Positions 35,157-44,626 are shown, numbered from the stretch's first letter. The stretch is DNA of 64,000 nt from Actinomycetospora endophytica (GCF_021026375.1 NZ_JAJNDB010000009.1:1-64000), one strand, 5' to 3'. A program made the numbers and translations. The notes: generated by a model not told the origin, from the letters alone.

Positions 35157-36143
35157 TCAGCTCTCGGCGCGGCGGGCGGTGTCCGAGGGCAGTTCCCCGA
35201 ACCGGTCGCGGTACTGCTGCGCGAACCGGCCCGGGTGGAAGAAACCCCAGCCGGCCGCCACGTCGGTCACCGACCCACCACGGGTCGAGAGTTCGAGGTT
35301 GACGCGGTCCAACCGGACCCCACGCAGGTAGGCCGTGGGGGACATCCCCGCGAGATCGCGGAACCCCGCTTGCAATGCACGTTCGCTGATCCCGACCGAG
35401 GCGGCGAGATCGGCGGTGCACGCGACGTCGTCGGGATGTGCGTCCAGGTAGTCCATGACCTCCCGGACGCGCGACCGGCCGGTGTTCGACGGCCGCTCCG
35501 CCAGCTGCGGGGACAGCCGGCTGGGGATCGCGGTCAGGAGCTGCGTCATCAGCGCCGACTCCATCTCCTGCCGTGCGGCGGGCATGGTCGCGAGACCCCC
35601 GGGGCGCGCGAGCTCGGCGTACATGAACCCCGCCGTCGCCACCAGAGCCTGGCCGGCGCCGGTCGTGGTGTCGAAGGTCAGCGCGAAGTCGATCGGGTCC
35701 TCGCACGGCCGGCCGACGAGCTTCGCCGCGTGCGCTTCGAGGAGTTCTCGCGGCAGCTTCACGACGTACTGGGTCGCGTCCGGGGCGAAGCGGATCGTCA
35801 GCGGGGCGTCGGGGCCGAACGCGTTGCCGGTGAGACCGGCCGTCGTGGTGCCGGACACCCCGCCCTGCCGGACGTCGCAGCACCCCGCGATCGGGAGGTT
35901 GACGTGGTAGCAGAGCTGCATCGGGGGACCGTCGATGGTCACGTCGGCGCCATAACCGAGCTGCCCGAGGGTCACCCGGGCGGCCGGGGCGAGGTCGAGC
36001 TGGAAGGCGATCGTGCGCCCGTCCGCCACCCGGACGTCGTGGTCGGCGAAGGTCTTGCTGATCCGTTCGCGCGCCACGTCGAGGTCGTCGGTGCGGAACC
36101 GCTGTGGTCCGGCCTCGGCGGCGCGGGTCGTGTGATCGAGCAT
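35157..36143 (-). CDS. AraC-family transcriptional regulator
   Basis: A 328-residue regulator. The N-terminal about 200 residues are a cupin-like ligand domain. Two helix-turn-helices follow in the last 95 residues: ADLAASVGISERALQAGFRDLAGMSPTAYLRGVRLDRVN and VTDVAAGWGFFHPGRFAQQYRDRFGELPSDTARR. I chose the ATG with GAGGAAGC upstream; the frame continues 68 codons earlier but has no ribosome site there. It is divergent from the first HyuAB operon across one AT-rich element and probably activates it in response to an aromatic or organic-acid effector. Confidence 0.9.
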   Translation of the reverse strand: MLDHTTRAAEAGPQRFRTDDLDVARERISKTFADHDVRVADGRTIAFQLDLAPAARVTLGQLGYGADVTIDGPPMQLCYHVNLPIAGCCDVRQGGVSGTTTAGLTGNAFGPDAPLTIRFAPDATQYVVKLPRELLEAHAAKLVGRPCEDPIDFALTFDTTTGAGQALVATAGFMYAELARPGGLATMPAARQEMESALMTQLLTAIPSRLSPQLAERPSNTGRSRVREVMDYLDAHPDDVACTADLAASVGISERALQAGFRDLAGMSPTAYLRGVRLDRVNLELSTRGGSVTDVAAGWGFFHPGRFAQQYRDRFGELPSDTARRAES

Positions 36144-36198
36144 GCTTCCTCGCAAGTGCCCGGAGTCGTACGCCGGTGTCCACCGGCGTCTCACGTTA

Positions 36199-36215
36199 TC
36201 ACATAATATTTTCTG
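36199..36215. promoter_or_regulatory. AT-rich regulon element 6 (AraC / HyuAB-1 divergent promoter)
   Basis: TCACATAATATTTTCTG between the AraC gene (56 bp away) and the zinc-ribbon-HyuA operon (about 150 bp away). It has the CACA flank and an AATATTTT core. Confidence 0.6.
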
Positions 36216-36364
36216 TACGAACTGATCGCAGCGCGCTGACGTGCTGCGGTTCGCGGACGGTTCCCAGCGCTCACGGGATGGTGACCTGGCTCTCGTCGGT
36301 CCTAGCGTCGCCTCACACCCCACAGGCCGGCGCTCGCCGGAGGACACGAGGGAGTCGCACGGCC

Positions 36365-36565
36365 ATGACCCAGGCGCCCACGCAGGAGCGCGAGCCGGTC
36401 GAGGGCACCTGCCCTCGGTGCGGCGCGCCGGAACTCCGTCGCTACCCCGTCAACTCCGAGGGCGGCTGGTTCGAGGTCGTGAAGTGCCAGCGCTGCCTGT
36501 GCTCGGTGAGCCGCGAGCACGGGCCCCGGCTCGGCCCGATCCAGCTGCTGTCCGACCTGCTCTGA
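36365..36565 (+). CDS. Small zinc-ribbon protein, copy 1 (HyuAB-associated)
   Basis: A 66-residue protein with CPRCG and CQRC (Cys16, 19, 41, 44), 21 residues between the pairs, and a shared middle RRYPVN...VVKCQ. The same pattern and spacing occur in the protein at 51.3 kb, which also accompanies HyuA and HyuB. It probably binds one zinc. Acetone and acetophenone carboxylases have HyuA/HyuB-like large subunits plus a small subunit, so this may be a third subunit or maturation factor. That is inference. GAGGGAG lies 10 bp before the ATG. Confidence 0.8.
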   Translation: MTQAPTQEREPVEGTCPRCGAPELRRYPVNSEGGWFEVVKCQRCLCSVSREHGPRLGPIQLLSDLL

Positions 36566-36594
36566 GCAGGGTCGACGAGAAGAAGGGTTCGACG

Positions 36595-38634
36595 ATGATC
36601 GCAGTCGACGTGGGCGGCACGTTCACCGACGTGGTCGCCCTGCGCGACGGGAAGATCGAGACCGCCAAGGTCTCCACCGACTACGGCGACGTCGCCGCGC
36701 CGGTCCTCGAGGGCGCCGCGCTGCTCGGCGTCGGGGACAGCGCGGTCTTCAACCACGCCAGCACGCACGGTCTCAACGCCGTGATCACCCGTCGGCTGCC
36801 CAAGATCGGGTTCCTGGCCACCGAGGGACACCGGGACATCCTCGACATGGGTCGCGTCTGGCGTCCGGCAGAGGCCATCCTGGACCCGCGGTGGCGGCGC
36901 AGCTTCGGCGACGCGTCCCGCCCCCTCGTGCCCCGCTACCTGCGCCGAGGGATCCGGGAGCGGATCACCGCGGACGGCGGCGTGCTGTTCGGCCTCGACG
37001 AGGACCAGGCGCGCGCCGAGCTCGAGGTGCTGCGCCGGTGCGGCGTCGTCGGGGTCGCGATCTGCCTGATCAACGCCTACGTCGACCACCGCCACGAGGA
37101 GCGGCTGCGCGAGCTGGTCCGCGAGGTCCTCGGCGACGTCCCCTGCTCGATCTCGAGTGAGGTCTCCCCGCTGGCCAAGGAGTACGCGCGGGCCTCGACG
37201 ACCGTCGTCGACGCCCTCATGAAGATCATCTACTCGGACTACGCGGCCACGCTCGAGAAGGGTCTGGCCGATCTCGGCTTCACCGGCCAGCTCAACTTCG
37301 CGGACTGCGCGGCCACGCTGGTCCCGGCCGGCCGCGCGATGGAGCAGCCGTTCCGCATCGTGTTCTCCGGTCCGGCCGCGGGCACCGTCGCGAGCGCCCA
37401 CTTCGGCTCCCTGATCGGCGAGACCCACCTGCTCTGCGCGGACGTCGGTGGCACCTCGTGCGACATCAGTGTGGTCACCGGCGGCGAGCCGTTCGTCAAC
37501 ACCACGTTCGAGCTCGAGCACGACCTCGTCGTGAACGCCCTGGCCAACGACGTCTCGGCGATCGGTGCCGGCGGCGGCAGCGTCGTCGCGATCGGGCGCA
37601 ACGGTGAGGTGCGCGTCGGTCCGGAGAGCGCCGGGTCGGCTCCGGGTCCGGCCTGCTACGGGCGGGGCGGCACGCAACCGACGACCACCGACACCTGCCT
37701 GATGATCGGCCTGATCGATCCGGCGGGATTCGCCGGCGGCCGGCTCGCGCTGCAGCCCGACCTCGCCCGGCGGGCGTTCGAGGCCCTCGACTGTGAACTC
37801 AGCCTCGCCCAGCGGGTCCGCCACGCCTACGAGATGGCGGTGCACAACATCGCCGAGGGCGTCTTCAACGTCGCCATCAAGAACGGCGTCGACCCGCGCG
37901 ACTACAGCCTCGTCGCCTACGGCGCGGCCGGACCGATGCTGTTGCCGGCGGCGATGGCGGCGATCCACTGCAAGCAGGTGATCGTGCCCCCGGAGCCCGG
38001 CCTGTTCTCCGCGCTCGGGCTGATGTCCACCGACCAGGTGTTCACCCTCAACCGCAGCGCCTACACGATCCTGAGCCCCGAGGTCGCCCCGCAGATCGAC
38101 ACGCTGTTCGCGGAGATGGAGCAGCAGGTCCGCGAGCGCCTCGAGCCCGGCGTCGACGTCCGGCTGGAACGCAGCTACGACGGCCACCTCATGGGGCAGA
38201 GCTGGGACACCCCGTTCGTCCCGGTGCCCGACGGAACGATTGACGGCGACGCGATCGGGACCATGATCGCGTCGTTCCACGACACCTACGAGCAGCGCTC
38301 CCGGAACCGCTTCGACGTGGTGCCCGTCGAGGGGGTGACCTTCCGGGTCCGCGCGGTGATCGACACCCCGAAGGTCGAGTACCCCGAGATCCTCGATCGT
38401 GCCGACGGCGAGGACCTCACCCCGACCCGGACCACGACCCTGCGCTACCTCGAGGGGGACGACGGAACGGGGATCGAGGCACCCGTCTACGCGCGGACCG
38501 ACCTCCGGGCCGGCGACGAGCTCACGGGCCCCTTCGTGGTCGACGAAGGCCTGTCCACCACCCACGTCGGCGCCGGCCAGCACCTGCGCGTCGGGCGCTA
38601 CGGCGAGCTCGTGATCCGGAGGAACGACCGATGA
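36595..38634 (+). CDS. HyuA-type ATP-dependent hydantoinase/oxoprolinase/carboxylase subunit, set 1
   Basis: A 679-residue actin-fold ATPase subunit. It starts with the nucleotide-binding IAVDVGGTFTDVVAL, has HASTHGLNAVITRRLPKIGFLATEGHRDIL, a second phosphate motif CADVGGTSCDISVVTGG, and AIGAGGGSVVAIG and GPESAGSAPGPACYGRGGTQPT. The family phosphorylates a carbonyl or amide substrate using ATP, leading to ring opening or carboxylation. The ATG follows the zinc-ribbon gene by 29 bp with AAGAAGG upstream. The HyuB start overlaps its stop. Confidence 0.92.
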   Translation: MIAVDVGGTFTDVVALRDGKIETAKVSTDYGDVAAPVLEGAALLGVGDSAVFNHASTHGLNAVITRRLPKIGFLATEGHRDILDMGRVWRPAEAILDPRWRRSFGDASRPLVPRYLRRGIRERITADGGVLFGLDEDQARAELEVLRRCGVVGVAICLINAYVDHRHEERLRELVREVLGDVPCSISSEVSPLAKEYARASTTVVDALMKIIYSDYAATLEKGLADLGFTGQLNFADCAATLVPAGRAMEQPFRIVFSGPAAGTVASAHFGSLIGETHLLCADVGGTSCDISVVTGGEPFVNTTFELEHDLVVNALANDVSAIGAGGGSVVAIGRNGEVRVGPESAGSAPGPACYGRGGTQPTTTDTCLMIGLIDPAGFAGGRLALQPDLARRAFEALDCELSLAQRVRHAYEMAVHNIAEGVFNVAIKNGVDPRDYSLVAYGAAGPMLLPAAMAAIHCKQVIVPPEPGLFSALGLMSTDQVFTLNRSAYTILSPEVAPQIDTLFAEMEQQVRERLEPGVDVRLERSYDGHLMGQSWDTPFVPVPDGTIDGDAIGTMIASFHDTYEQRSRNRFDVVPVEGVTFRVRAVIDTPKVEYPEILDRADGEDLTPTRTTTLRYLEGDDGTGIEAPVYARTDLRAGDELTGPFVVDEGLSTTHVGAGQHLRVGRYGELVIRRNDR

Positions 38635-40565
38635 CGACGACCGAGCCCGCGACCAGCATCAGGGACCTGTCCGACGACGAGTTCGAGACCACCTACCGTG
38701 CCGACCGGTTCACCGCCTCGGTGATCGCCAACCGGCTCAAGTACGTCGTCGAGCACATGTCGACGGCCTTCCTGCGCGAGGCGTTCTCCCCGATCATCCG
38801 CGACTGGTACGACTTCGCGTGCACCATCAGCGGGCCACCCGAGCACGACTACCGGATGGCCGTCGTGTCGAACAGCCTCACGGTGTTCCTGGGGAGCATG
38901 CCCGACGCGGTGCGCAACGCCGTCGAGGAGTACGGCCCCGAGAACCTCGCGCCCGGCGACGTGCTGATCTGCAACGACCCCAACCGCGGCGGCCGGCACG
39001 TCAACGACGTGCTGTTCACCCGGCCGGTCTTCGTCGACGGCCGCATCGTCGCGTTCGTCAACATCTGCGCCCACCAGCTCGACATGGGCGGCACGGTCCC
39101 CGGCGGGTTCTCCGCGACCAAGGCGAACACCTACGAGAACGGCCTGGTCATCCCGCCGGTGCTCATGTGGTCGGGGGACGCGCCCGTGCGCTCCACGTTC
39201 AGCATGATCTTCGACAACTCGCGCTTCGGGGCGATGCTCCTCCCGGACTTCAAGAGCATGCACCAGCAGCTGCAACTGGGGGAGCGGCTGGTCCACGAGA
39301 ACATCGACCGCTACGGGCTCGACGCCGTGCTCGGCACCCTGCGCTACACCTGCGACACCTCGGCGGACCGGATGCGCGACGCCCTCGCCGCCGTGCCGGA
39401 CGGGGACTACCACGGCGCCGCCACCCTCGACGCCGACGGCCTCGACGACTCGATCAGCTACACGGTGCACGTGACCCTCCGCAAGCGGGGCGAGGAGATC
39501 GAGGCCGACCTCTCGGGCACCTCCGCCCAGGCCCGGACCTGCATCAACTGCGGGATCACCGACGCCAAGACCGCGCTCGGCGTCGCGCTCACGATGCTGC
39601 TCGACCCCGAGATCCCCTTCACCTCGGGCACCTGGCGGCACGTCGACCTCGTCGCCCCGGCGGGCACGCTGGTGACGGCGATGCCCCCCGAGGGGGCGCC
39701 GATGATGTTCTGGGAGGCCTCCGGGACCCTCCTCGCGGCCGTGTTCGACGCGCTCAACCCGGTGCTCGGCGAGCGCGCCGTCGGAGGCGACTACGGGTCG
39801 ACCAACACCCACAACGCGAGCGGCCTGCGCGCCGACGGTTCGTTCTGGACCAGCGCCACCCAGTGCGGCGGCGAGCACGGACCCTGGGGCGCCACCAGGG
39901 ACGGGGACGGCGACAGTTACACCGTCCTGTTCAACCTCAACAACCTCGACCCGGCCACCGAGACGATCGAGCACGACTCCCCGGTGGTGGTGCTGCGCAA
40001 GGAGCACGCCATCGACACCGGCGGCGCGGGCCGGCACCGCGGTGGCGCCGCCAACCTCAAGGACAGCCTCTGGCTGACCGACGCCGAGCAGTACCTCTCG
40101 CCGTTCCGGACCAAGGAGCCCAGCGGGGTCGGGGCGAACGGCGGGCGGCCGGGCCCCAACGGCGCCATGTGGATCTTCCCGGGTGTCGACGGCCGCGGTC
40201 CCGACGCGCTCGTCGCGACCACCGACGACGTCTACGCCGGGAGCACCCCCGTCGCCGGCGTCCTCGACCCGCGGAGCAAGGCCCTCGACCCCGAGCACGG
40301 CACCTACCACCACTTCGGCGGACAGAAGGCCTGGCGGACGACGGCGGGCTCGGTGCTGCGGTGCCTCACCAACGGCGGCGGGGGCTGGGGCGCCCCGTTC
40401 GAGCGCGACCCGCGGAAGGTCCTCGCCGACGTCCGCGACGAGTACGTGAGCGTCGAGGGCGCCGCCCGCGACTACGGCGTCGTCATCGTCGGCGACCCGC
40501 ACTTCGACCCCGAGAACCTGCGCATCGACGAGGCCGCCACGGCCGCGCTGCGCGGCCCGGCCTGA
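38631..40565 (+). CDS. HyuB-type subunit, set 1
   Basis: A 644-residue partner of HyuA. Family segments are LKYVVEHMSTAFLREAFSPIIRDWYDFAC, DVLICNDPNRGGRHVNDVLFTRPVFVDGRIVAFV (with conserved His), NICAHQLDMGG, and LRKEHAIDTGGAGRHRGGAANL. It ends with CLTNGGGGWGAPFERDPRKVLADVRDEYVS. The ATG overlaps the HyuA stop (ATGA), so the two subunits are made in equal amounts. The substrate is unknown; the length fits hydantoinase B and acetophenone-carboxylase-type beta subunits. Confidence 0.92.
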   Translation: MTTTEPATSIRDLSDDEFETTYRADRFTASVIANRLKYVVEHMSTAFLREAFSPIIRDWYDFACTISGPPEHDYRMAVVSNSLTVFLGSMPDAVRNAVEEYGPENLAPGDVLICNDPNRGGRHVNDVLFTRPVFVDGRIVAFVNICAHQLDMGGTVPGGFSATKANTYENGLVIPPVLMWSGDAPVRSTFSMIFDNSRFGAMLLPDFKSMHQQLQLGERLVHENIDRYGLDAVLGTLRYTCDTSADRMRDALAAVPDGDYHGAATLDADGLDDSISYTVHVTLRKRGEEIEADLSGTSAQARTCINCGITDAKTALGVALTMLLDPEIPFTSGTWRHVDLVAPAGTLVTAMPPEGAPMMFWEASGTLLAAVFDALNPVLGERAVGGDYGSTNTHNASGLRADGSFWTSATQCGGEHGPWGATRDGDGDSYTVLFNLNNLDPATETIEHDSPVVVLRKEHAIDTGGAGRHRGGAANLKDSLWLTDAEQYLSPFRTKEPSGVGANGGRPGPNGAMWIFPGVDGRGPDALVATTDDVYAGSTPVAGVLDPRSKALDPEHGTYHHFGGQKAWRTTAGSVLRCLTNGGGGWGAPFERDPRKVLADVRDEYVSVEGAARDYGVVIVGDPHFDPENLRIDEAATAALRGPA

Positions 40566-40580
40566 AAGGAACTCCTCACG

Positions 40581-41309
40581 ATGGCGGTACCGACCTTCGG
40601 CGAGCGCAACCTCTTCTTCGCCTGGAGCACCTACACCGGCGACTACGACACCTACGCGCGCTGGTACGACGTCGAGCACATCCCCCAGGTCATGGACACC
40701 ACCGGCATGGTCGGTGCCCAGCGCTTCCTCGTCGGCGGCGCGAAGAACCTCCCCGGCGTCGTGCCGATCGACATGGGCCACCTCGCGCTCTACGAGATCG
40801 AGGGCTCGTCCGCCGGCTTCCGCGAGGAGGTCAAGCAGATGCTGATGTCCGGCTCGATGGTGCTGCCGGACTTCATGAACCAGCCGTTCGACGCGCTCTT
40901 CCTCGCCCCGGTGAGCGAGCCGCAGTACGGCAAGGAGTTCGACCAGGCGGAGAACCTGGACGACCGGCACCTGTTCTTCGCCTGGTGCAAGCCCGCCGTC
41001 GAGGCCGTCGCCGACGGCACCTTCGCCCGCTGGTACGACGGCGAGCACATCCCGCAGATCCTCGGCGCCACCGGGATGCTGCGGGCCCAGCGGTTCGAGT
41101 CCTCGCCGGTCAAGCCCCTGCCCGGCGTCCGCGTCCCCGACCTCGGCCACCTCGCCCTCTACGAGATCGCGGGGGACCCGTCCGGGTTCCGCGAGGAGGT
41201 CAAACAGATGCTGATCTCCGGGGAGATGCAGATCCCCGACTTCATGAACCCGCCGTTCTCGTCGATGTTTATGGAGCCGGCGAGCCCGTTCTTCGCGGCG
41301 GGCGGCTGA
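40581..41309 (+). CDS. Tandem-duplicated EthD-like (dimeric alpha/beta-barrel) protein
   Basis: A 242-residue protein of two similar halves. Each has NLFFAWSTYTGDYDTYARWYDVEHIPQVMDTTGM-type or HLFFAWCKP...FARWYDGEHIPQILGATGM-type sequence. LGHLALYEIxGxxxGFREEVKQML and PDFMNxPF follow in both. This is the EthD/DUF-type ferredoxin-like barrel, and the fusion would give an intramolecular dimer. EthD-fold proteins include monooxygenases, isomerases and decarboxylases and often help ether or ketone catabolism. AAAGGAA precedes the ATG. It lies in the HyuAB-1 operon. Confidence 0.8.
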   Translation: MAVPTFGERNLFFAWSTYTGDYDTYARWYDVEHIPQVMDTTGMVGAQRFLVGGAKNLPGVVPIDMGHLALYEIEGSSAGFREEVKQMLMSGSMVLPDFMNQPFDALFLAPVSEPQYGKEFDQAENLDDRHLFFAWCKPAVEAVADGTFARWYDGEHIPQILGATGMLRAQRFESSPVKPLPGVRVPDLGHLALYEIAGDPSGFREEVKQMLISGEMQIPDFMNPPFSSMFMEPASPFFAAGG

Positions 41310-41311
41310 TC

Positions 41312-42748
41312 GTGGAGACGGTCCCGCACGCCGGTGAGGTCCTCGTCGGAGGCCGGTGGCAAGAGGCGACCGGCGAGCCCTACGCGATCGTCTCCCCGGC
41401 CGGCGAACAGCCCGTCGCCGAGGTGGTGCTGCCGTCCGAGAAGGACGCCGAGAACGCCTTGGAGGCTGCCGACCAGGTCGGGCGTCGGACCTGGGCCCGT
41501 CTGCCGGTCGCCGACCGGATCGCGGCGTGCCGCCGGTTCTGCACCGCGATGGAGGCCCGGCTCGACGAGATCGGGCGGCTCTGGGCGCTCGAGGCCGGGA
41601 TGCCGGTCCGCTACAGCCGGACGCTGCACCGCTTCGGCGCCGTCGGGTCCTGGAACGCGGCACTGGAATGCGCCGCAGACGCCCTGCGCGACGACGTCCG
41701 CCCGTCGCCCCTGGGCGAGACGATCGTCCGCCGGGAGCCCGCCGGCGTGGTTGCCGCTGTCATGGCCTTCAACGGCCCCCTGGTCACGACGGCAACGAAG
41801 GTCGTGCCCGCCCTGCTCGCCGGGTGCCCCGTCGTCGTCAAGGCGGCGCCGGAGTCGCAGCTGGTCATGCGGGTCGTCGCCGAGTGCGCGGAGGCCACCC
41901 TGCCCGAGGGCACGCTGAGCGTCCTGTGCGCCGACGCGGACGTCGGGCGCGCGCTCGCCGGCGACCCGCGGGTGGACATGGTCAGCCTGACCGGCGGGCG
42001 GCGGGCGGCCCTGGAGATTCTCGACGCAACGAAGGCCCGGTTCGCCCGCACCCACCTCGAGCTGGGCGGGAAGTCACCGGCGCTGATCCTCGACGACGCA
42101 CCGCTCGACGCCGTCCTGAAATCCCTGGTCCCCGGCGCGACCGGCGGCGCGGGCCAGGTCTGCGCGCTGCTCTCCCGGGTGCTGGTGTCGGAGAAGCGCG
42201 CCGACGAGCTCGTCGAGAAGCTGGCCGGTGCTCTCGGCGCGCTGACGATCGGCGACCCGCTCGATCCCGACACCCGCATCGGTCCGATGATCAACGCCGC
42301 CGGGGTGGACCGCGCCGAGGCCTTCGTCGAGCGCGCCCGCGCCGCGGGCGCGACGGTCGGGACCGGCGGTCGTCGTCGGGAAGGCCCAGGGTTCTTCTAC
42401 GAGCCGACGCTCGTGACCGGCCTCGCCCGCGACGCCGACCTGGCCCGCAACGAGGTGTTCGGGCCGGTCACCGCCGTCCAGACCTTCACCGACGTCGACG
42501 ACGGCATCGCGCTCGCCAACGACACCAGCTACGGGCTGGCCGCGACCGTCTATACCGCCGACCGCGACGTCGCCCTCGACGCCGCGTCCCGCATCGAGGC
42601 CGGGTCGGTCGCGATCAACACCTTCGGCCCGACGGTGACGGCCCCCTTCGGCGGGCGGAAGGGCTCCGGCTGGGGCCGCGAGACCGGACCCGAAGGCATC
42701 CACGAGTTCACCGAGCTCAAGCAGATCGTTCTCGGACCAGGAGTGTGA
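41312..42748 (+). CDS. NAD(P)-dependent aldehyde dehydrogenase
   Basis: A 478-residue enzyme with catalytic Cys284 (GGAGQVCALLS) and general-base Glu250 (HLELGGKSPALI). NAD-fold motifs are FNGPLVTTATKVVPALLAGCPVVVKAAPES and VSLTGGRRAALEI; the C-terminal FGGRKGSGWGRETGPEGIHEFTELKQ is typical. It oxidises an aldehyde to the acid or semialdehyde to dicarboxylate. The GTG start follows the EthD-like gene at once, with a weak ribosome site, so it is in the same operon. Confidence 0.92.
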   Translation: METVPHAGEVLVGGRWQEATGEPYAIVSPAGEQPVAEVVLPSEKDAENALEAADQVGRRTWARLPVADRIAACRRFCTAMEARLDEIGRLWALEAGMPVRYSRTLHRFGAVGSWNAALECAADALRDDVRPSPLGETIVRREPAGVVAAVMAFNGPLVTTATKVVPALLAGCPVVVKAAPESQLVMRVVAECAEATLPEGTLSVLCADADVGRALAGDPRVDMVSLTGGRRAALEILDATKARFARTHLELGGKSPALILDDAPLDAVLKSLVPGATGGAGQVCALLSRVLVSEKRADELVEKLAGALGALTIGDPLDPDTRIGPMINAAGVDRAEAFVERARAAGATVGTGGRRREGPGFFYEPTLVTGLARDADLARNEVFGPVTAVQTFTDVDDGIALANDTSYGLAATVYTADRDVALDAASRIEAGSVAINTFGPTVTAPFGGRKGSGWGRETGPEGIHEFTELKQIVLGPGV

Positions 42749-42752
42749 GGCC

Positions 42753-43547
42753 ATGGCACAGCGACGGAGAAGACCCCAGCTCGCGCTCGTGACGGGCGCG
42801 GCCGGCGGGCTCGGCTCGGCGACGACGCGGCGCCTCGTCGAGGACGGCGCGAAGGTCGTCGTCACCGACATCGACAGCGACAGGCTGGGTACGCTGGCCG
42901 ACGAGACCGGCGCGCTCCCCCTGCCGGCCGACGGGACCGACCGCGAGGCGCTGCGCGCGGTGGTGTCCGAGACCGTCGCGCGGCTCGGCGGGCTGGATAC
43001 GGTGGTGGCCGCCCAGGGCGCCGCGATCGCCGGGACGGCAGCCCCCAAGCACGCGGACGCGTACGAGCGTGCCCTGGAGGTGAACCTGCACGGCACCTAT
43101 CACCTGGCCGGGGAGGTGCTGCCGCACCTCGTGGAATCGCAGGGCTCACTGGTGCTGGTCGCGTCGACCGCGGGACTGATCGCCGGTCCGCCCGGAACCG
43201 TGGGGTACACCGCCGCCAAGGCGGCCCTCATCGGCGTCACGCGGTGGCTGGCTCGCGAGTACGGGCCGAAGGGAGTCCGGGTAAACGCCGTGTGCCCGGG
43301 GTGGATCCGGACGCCGCTGGGGGAGGGGGCCATGACCTACCTGTCGCAGCGCGAGGGGATCACCGTCGAGCAGGCCCATGTCCTCATGTCGGCGCACGTC
43401 CCGCTGCGACGGGTCGCCGAGCCGGAGGAGATCGCGTCCTGCTGCGCCTTCCTCGCCTCGGGAGACGCGTCGATGGTCACCGGGCACGTCCTCGTCGCGG
43501 ACGGGGGCGGTGCGGTCGTCGACGCGTCGACCATCGCGCTCGACTGA
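42753..43547 (+). CDS. Short-chain dehydrogenase/reductase
   Basis: A 264-residue classical SDR. The cofactor motif TGAAGGLG is at residues 14-21, Asp after strand 2 (TDIDSD) favours NAD over NADP, and the catalytic set is Ser138, Tyr152 and Lys156 (GYTAAKAAL). NAVCPGWIRTPL and VTGHVLVADGGG follow. It interconverts an alcohol and a ketone. It lies 5 bp after the aldehyde dehydrogenase and is the last gene of the operon. A secondary alcohol oxidised to a ketone would fit a ketone substrate for HyuAB. Confidence 0.92.
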   Translation: MAQRRRRPQLALVTGAAGGLGSATTRRLVEDGAKVVVTDIDSDRLGTLADETGALPLPADGTDREALRAVVSETVARLGGLDTVVAAQGAAIAGTAAPKHADAYERALEVNLHGTYHLAGEVLPHLVESQGSLVLVASTAGLIAGPPGTVGYTAAKAALIGVTRWLAREYGPKGVRVNAVCPGWIRTPLGEGAMTYLSQREGITVEQAHVLMSAHVPLRRVAEPEEIASCCAFLASGDASMVTGHVLVADGGGAVVDASTIALD

Positions 43548-43681
43548 CGACCGGGCGACGTGTGGCCGGATCCCACCACGGTCGTCCCGGCCCGCCGTCC
43601 GGGTGGCGCCGGGTCCTGACCGCGACCGGTCGGTCCGTTGCGGGACCCGCGCCCCGCCCGGTCGGGAGCGGGCACCTGCTC

Positions 43682-44554
43682 CTACGGCGCCGGCCGGGCG
43701 CGGTCCACGTCACCGAGCGGGTGACCGACATCGGCCGGGGTGCTCGCCAGGAAGGTCTCGAGGATCGGCGCCGCCTTGTCCGGCTCGTCGAACAGCAGCA
43801 TGTGCCCGGCGCCGGGGACGACCTCCATCGTCGCGTTCCGGAGCAGGAAGGCCATCAGTCGGGCGTTGGGCACGCGTACGACCGGGTCCTCCCCGCCGTG
43901 CAGGACCAGCGTCTGCTGGCGGAGTCGGGGCAGCCAGGGGGCGCTGGTCCAGCCGAGCACCGCAAGCTGTTGGAAGTGGTAGCCGAGGCGACTCGGTGGG
44001 TGGCCCTCCCGATCGGCCAGGATCGCCGCGAGGACGTCGGGATCGCGGGCGGTCCGGCCCCCGGCGAGGATCGGGATCTCCCGCGCGGCGGCCTCCCGGC
44101 TGCGATAGCGCTCGGTGGAGAGCAGGGCGCGCTGCACCGTGAGGCCGGCGGGTCGCACCCAGAGGCCGCAGATCGTGGCGACGAGGACGAGCCGACGCAC
44201 GCGCGCGGGGTGGCGATGAGCGATCTCCTGGGCCACCACGCCGCCGAGCGAGAAGCCGAGCACGTCGGCCCGGGTGACGCCGAGCTCGTCGAGCGCCCCG
44301 ACGAGGAGATCGGCGATCCGCGGCATCCGGATCGGGAACCGGGGCCGCTCCGACCGCCCGACACCCGGGCAGTCGATCATGACGACCTCACGGTCGGGCA
44401 GCCGCTCGAGCAGCGGGGTCCACGACTCCATCGAGCCGCCGATGCCATGGATCAGCAGGAGGGGCGTGTCCGTCGTGCCCGGGCGACGCCGCGTGTGCAG
44501 GCGCAGACCGTCGACGACGACGTCGCGCTCGATGCCGTCCTGTGGGGTCGCCAT
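43682..44554 (-). CDS. Alpha/beta-fold hydrolase 1
   Basis: A 290-residue hydrolase with oxyanion segment LLLIHGIGGSMESW, nucleophile elbow VLGFSLGGVVAQEIA (Ser), acid strand and catalytic His in GAGHMLLFDEP. It resembles C-C or ester hydrolases of aromatic meta-cleavage and enol-lactone pathways. The exact substrate is unknown. The ATG has GGAGGAG upstream. An AT-rich element lies 35 bp before it. It is similar in length and motifs to the next hydrolase upstream. Confidence 0.88.
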   Translation of the reverse strand: MATPQDGIERDVVVDGLRLHTRRRPGTTDTPLLLIHGIGGSMESWTPLLERLPDREVVMIDCPGVGRSERPRFPIRMPRIADLLVGALDELGVTRADVLGFSLGGVVAQEIAHRHPARVRRLVLVATICGLWVRPAGLTVQRALLSTERYRSREAAAREIPILAGGRTARDPDVLAAILADREGHPPSRLGYHFQQLAVLGWTSAPWLPRLRQQTLVLHGGEDPVVRVPNARLMAFLLRNATMEVVPGAGHMLLFDEPDKAAPILETFLASTPADVGHPLGDVDRARPAP

Positions 44555-44588
44555 CCGTGCTCCTCCAGCTCGATCACGAAGAAAACTA

Positions 44589-44605
44589 GCACAAAATATA
44601 TGAGA
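44589..44605. promoter_or_regulatory. AT-rich regulon element 7 (hydrolase 1)
   Basis: GCACAAAATATATGAGA between the two minus-strand hydrolases, 35 bp before hydrolase 1. The reverse strand reads CATATATTTTGTGC, with the TGTG flank. Confidence 0.6.
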
Positions 44606-44626
44606 TGGGAGCAGTCTGGTCCGGCG

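Noticed and set aside
38598-41663. 1021-codon frame opposite HyuB, EthD-like and aldehyde dehydrogenase genes
   Set aside because: It spans three well-supported genes on the other strand and encodes a low-complexity Gly/Val/Arg/Asp-rich product. It is a GC shadow.
43548-43664. 10-bp inverted repeat CGACCGGGCG / CGCCCGGTCG between the SDR and hydrolase 1
   Set aside because: The arms are about 97 nt apart, too far for a simple terminator, and such matches are expected by chance at this GC content.
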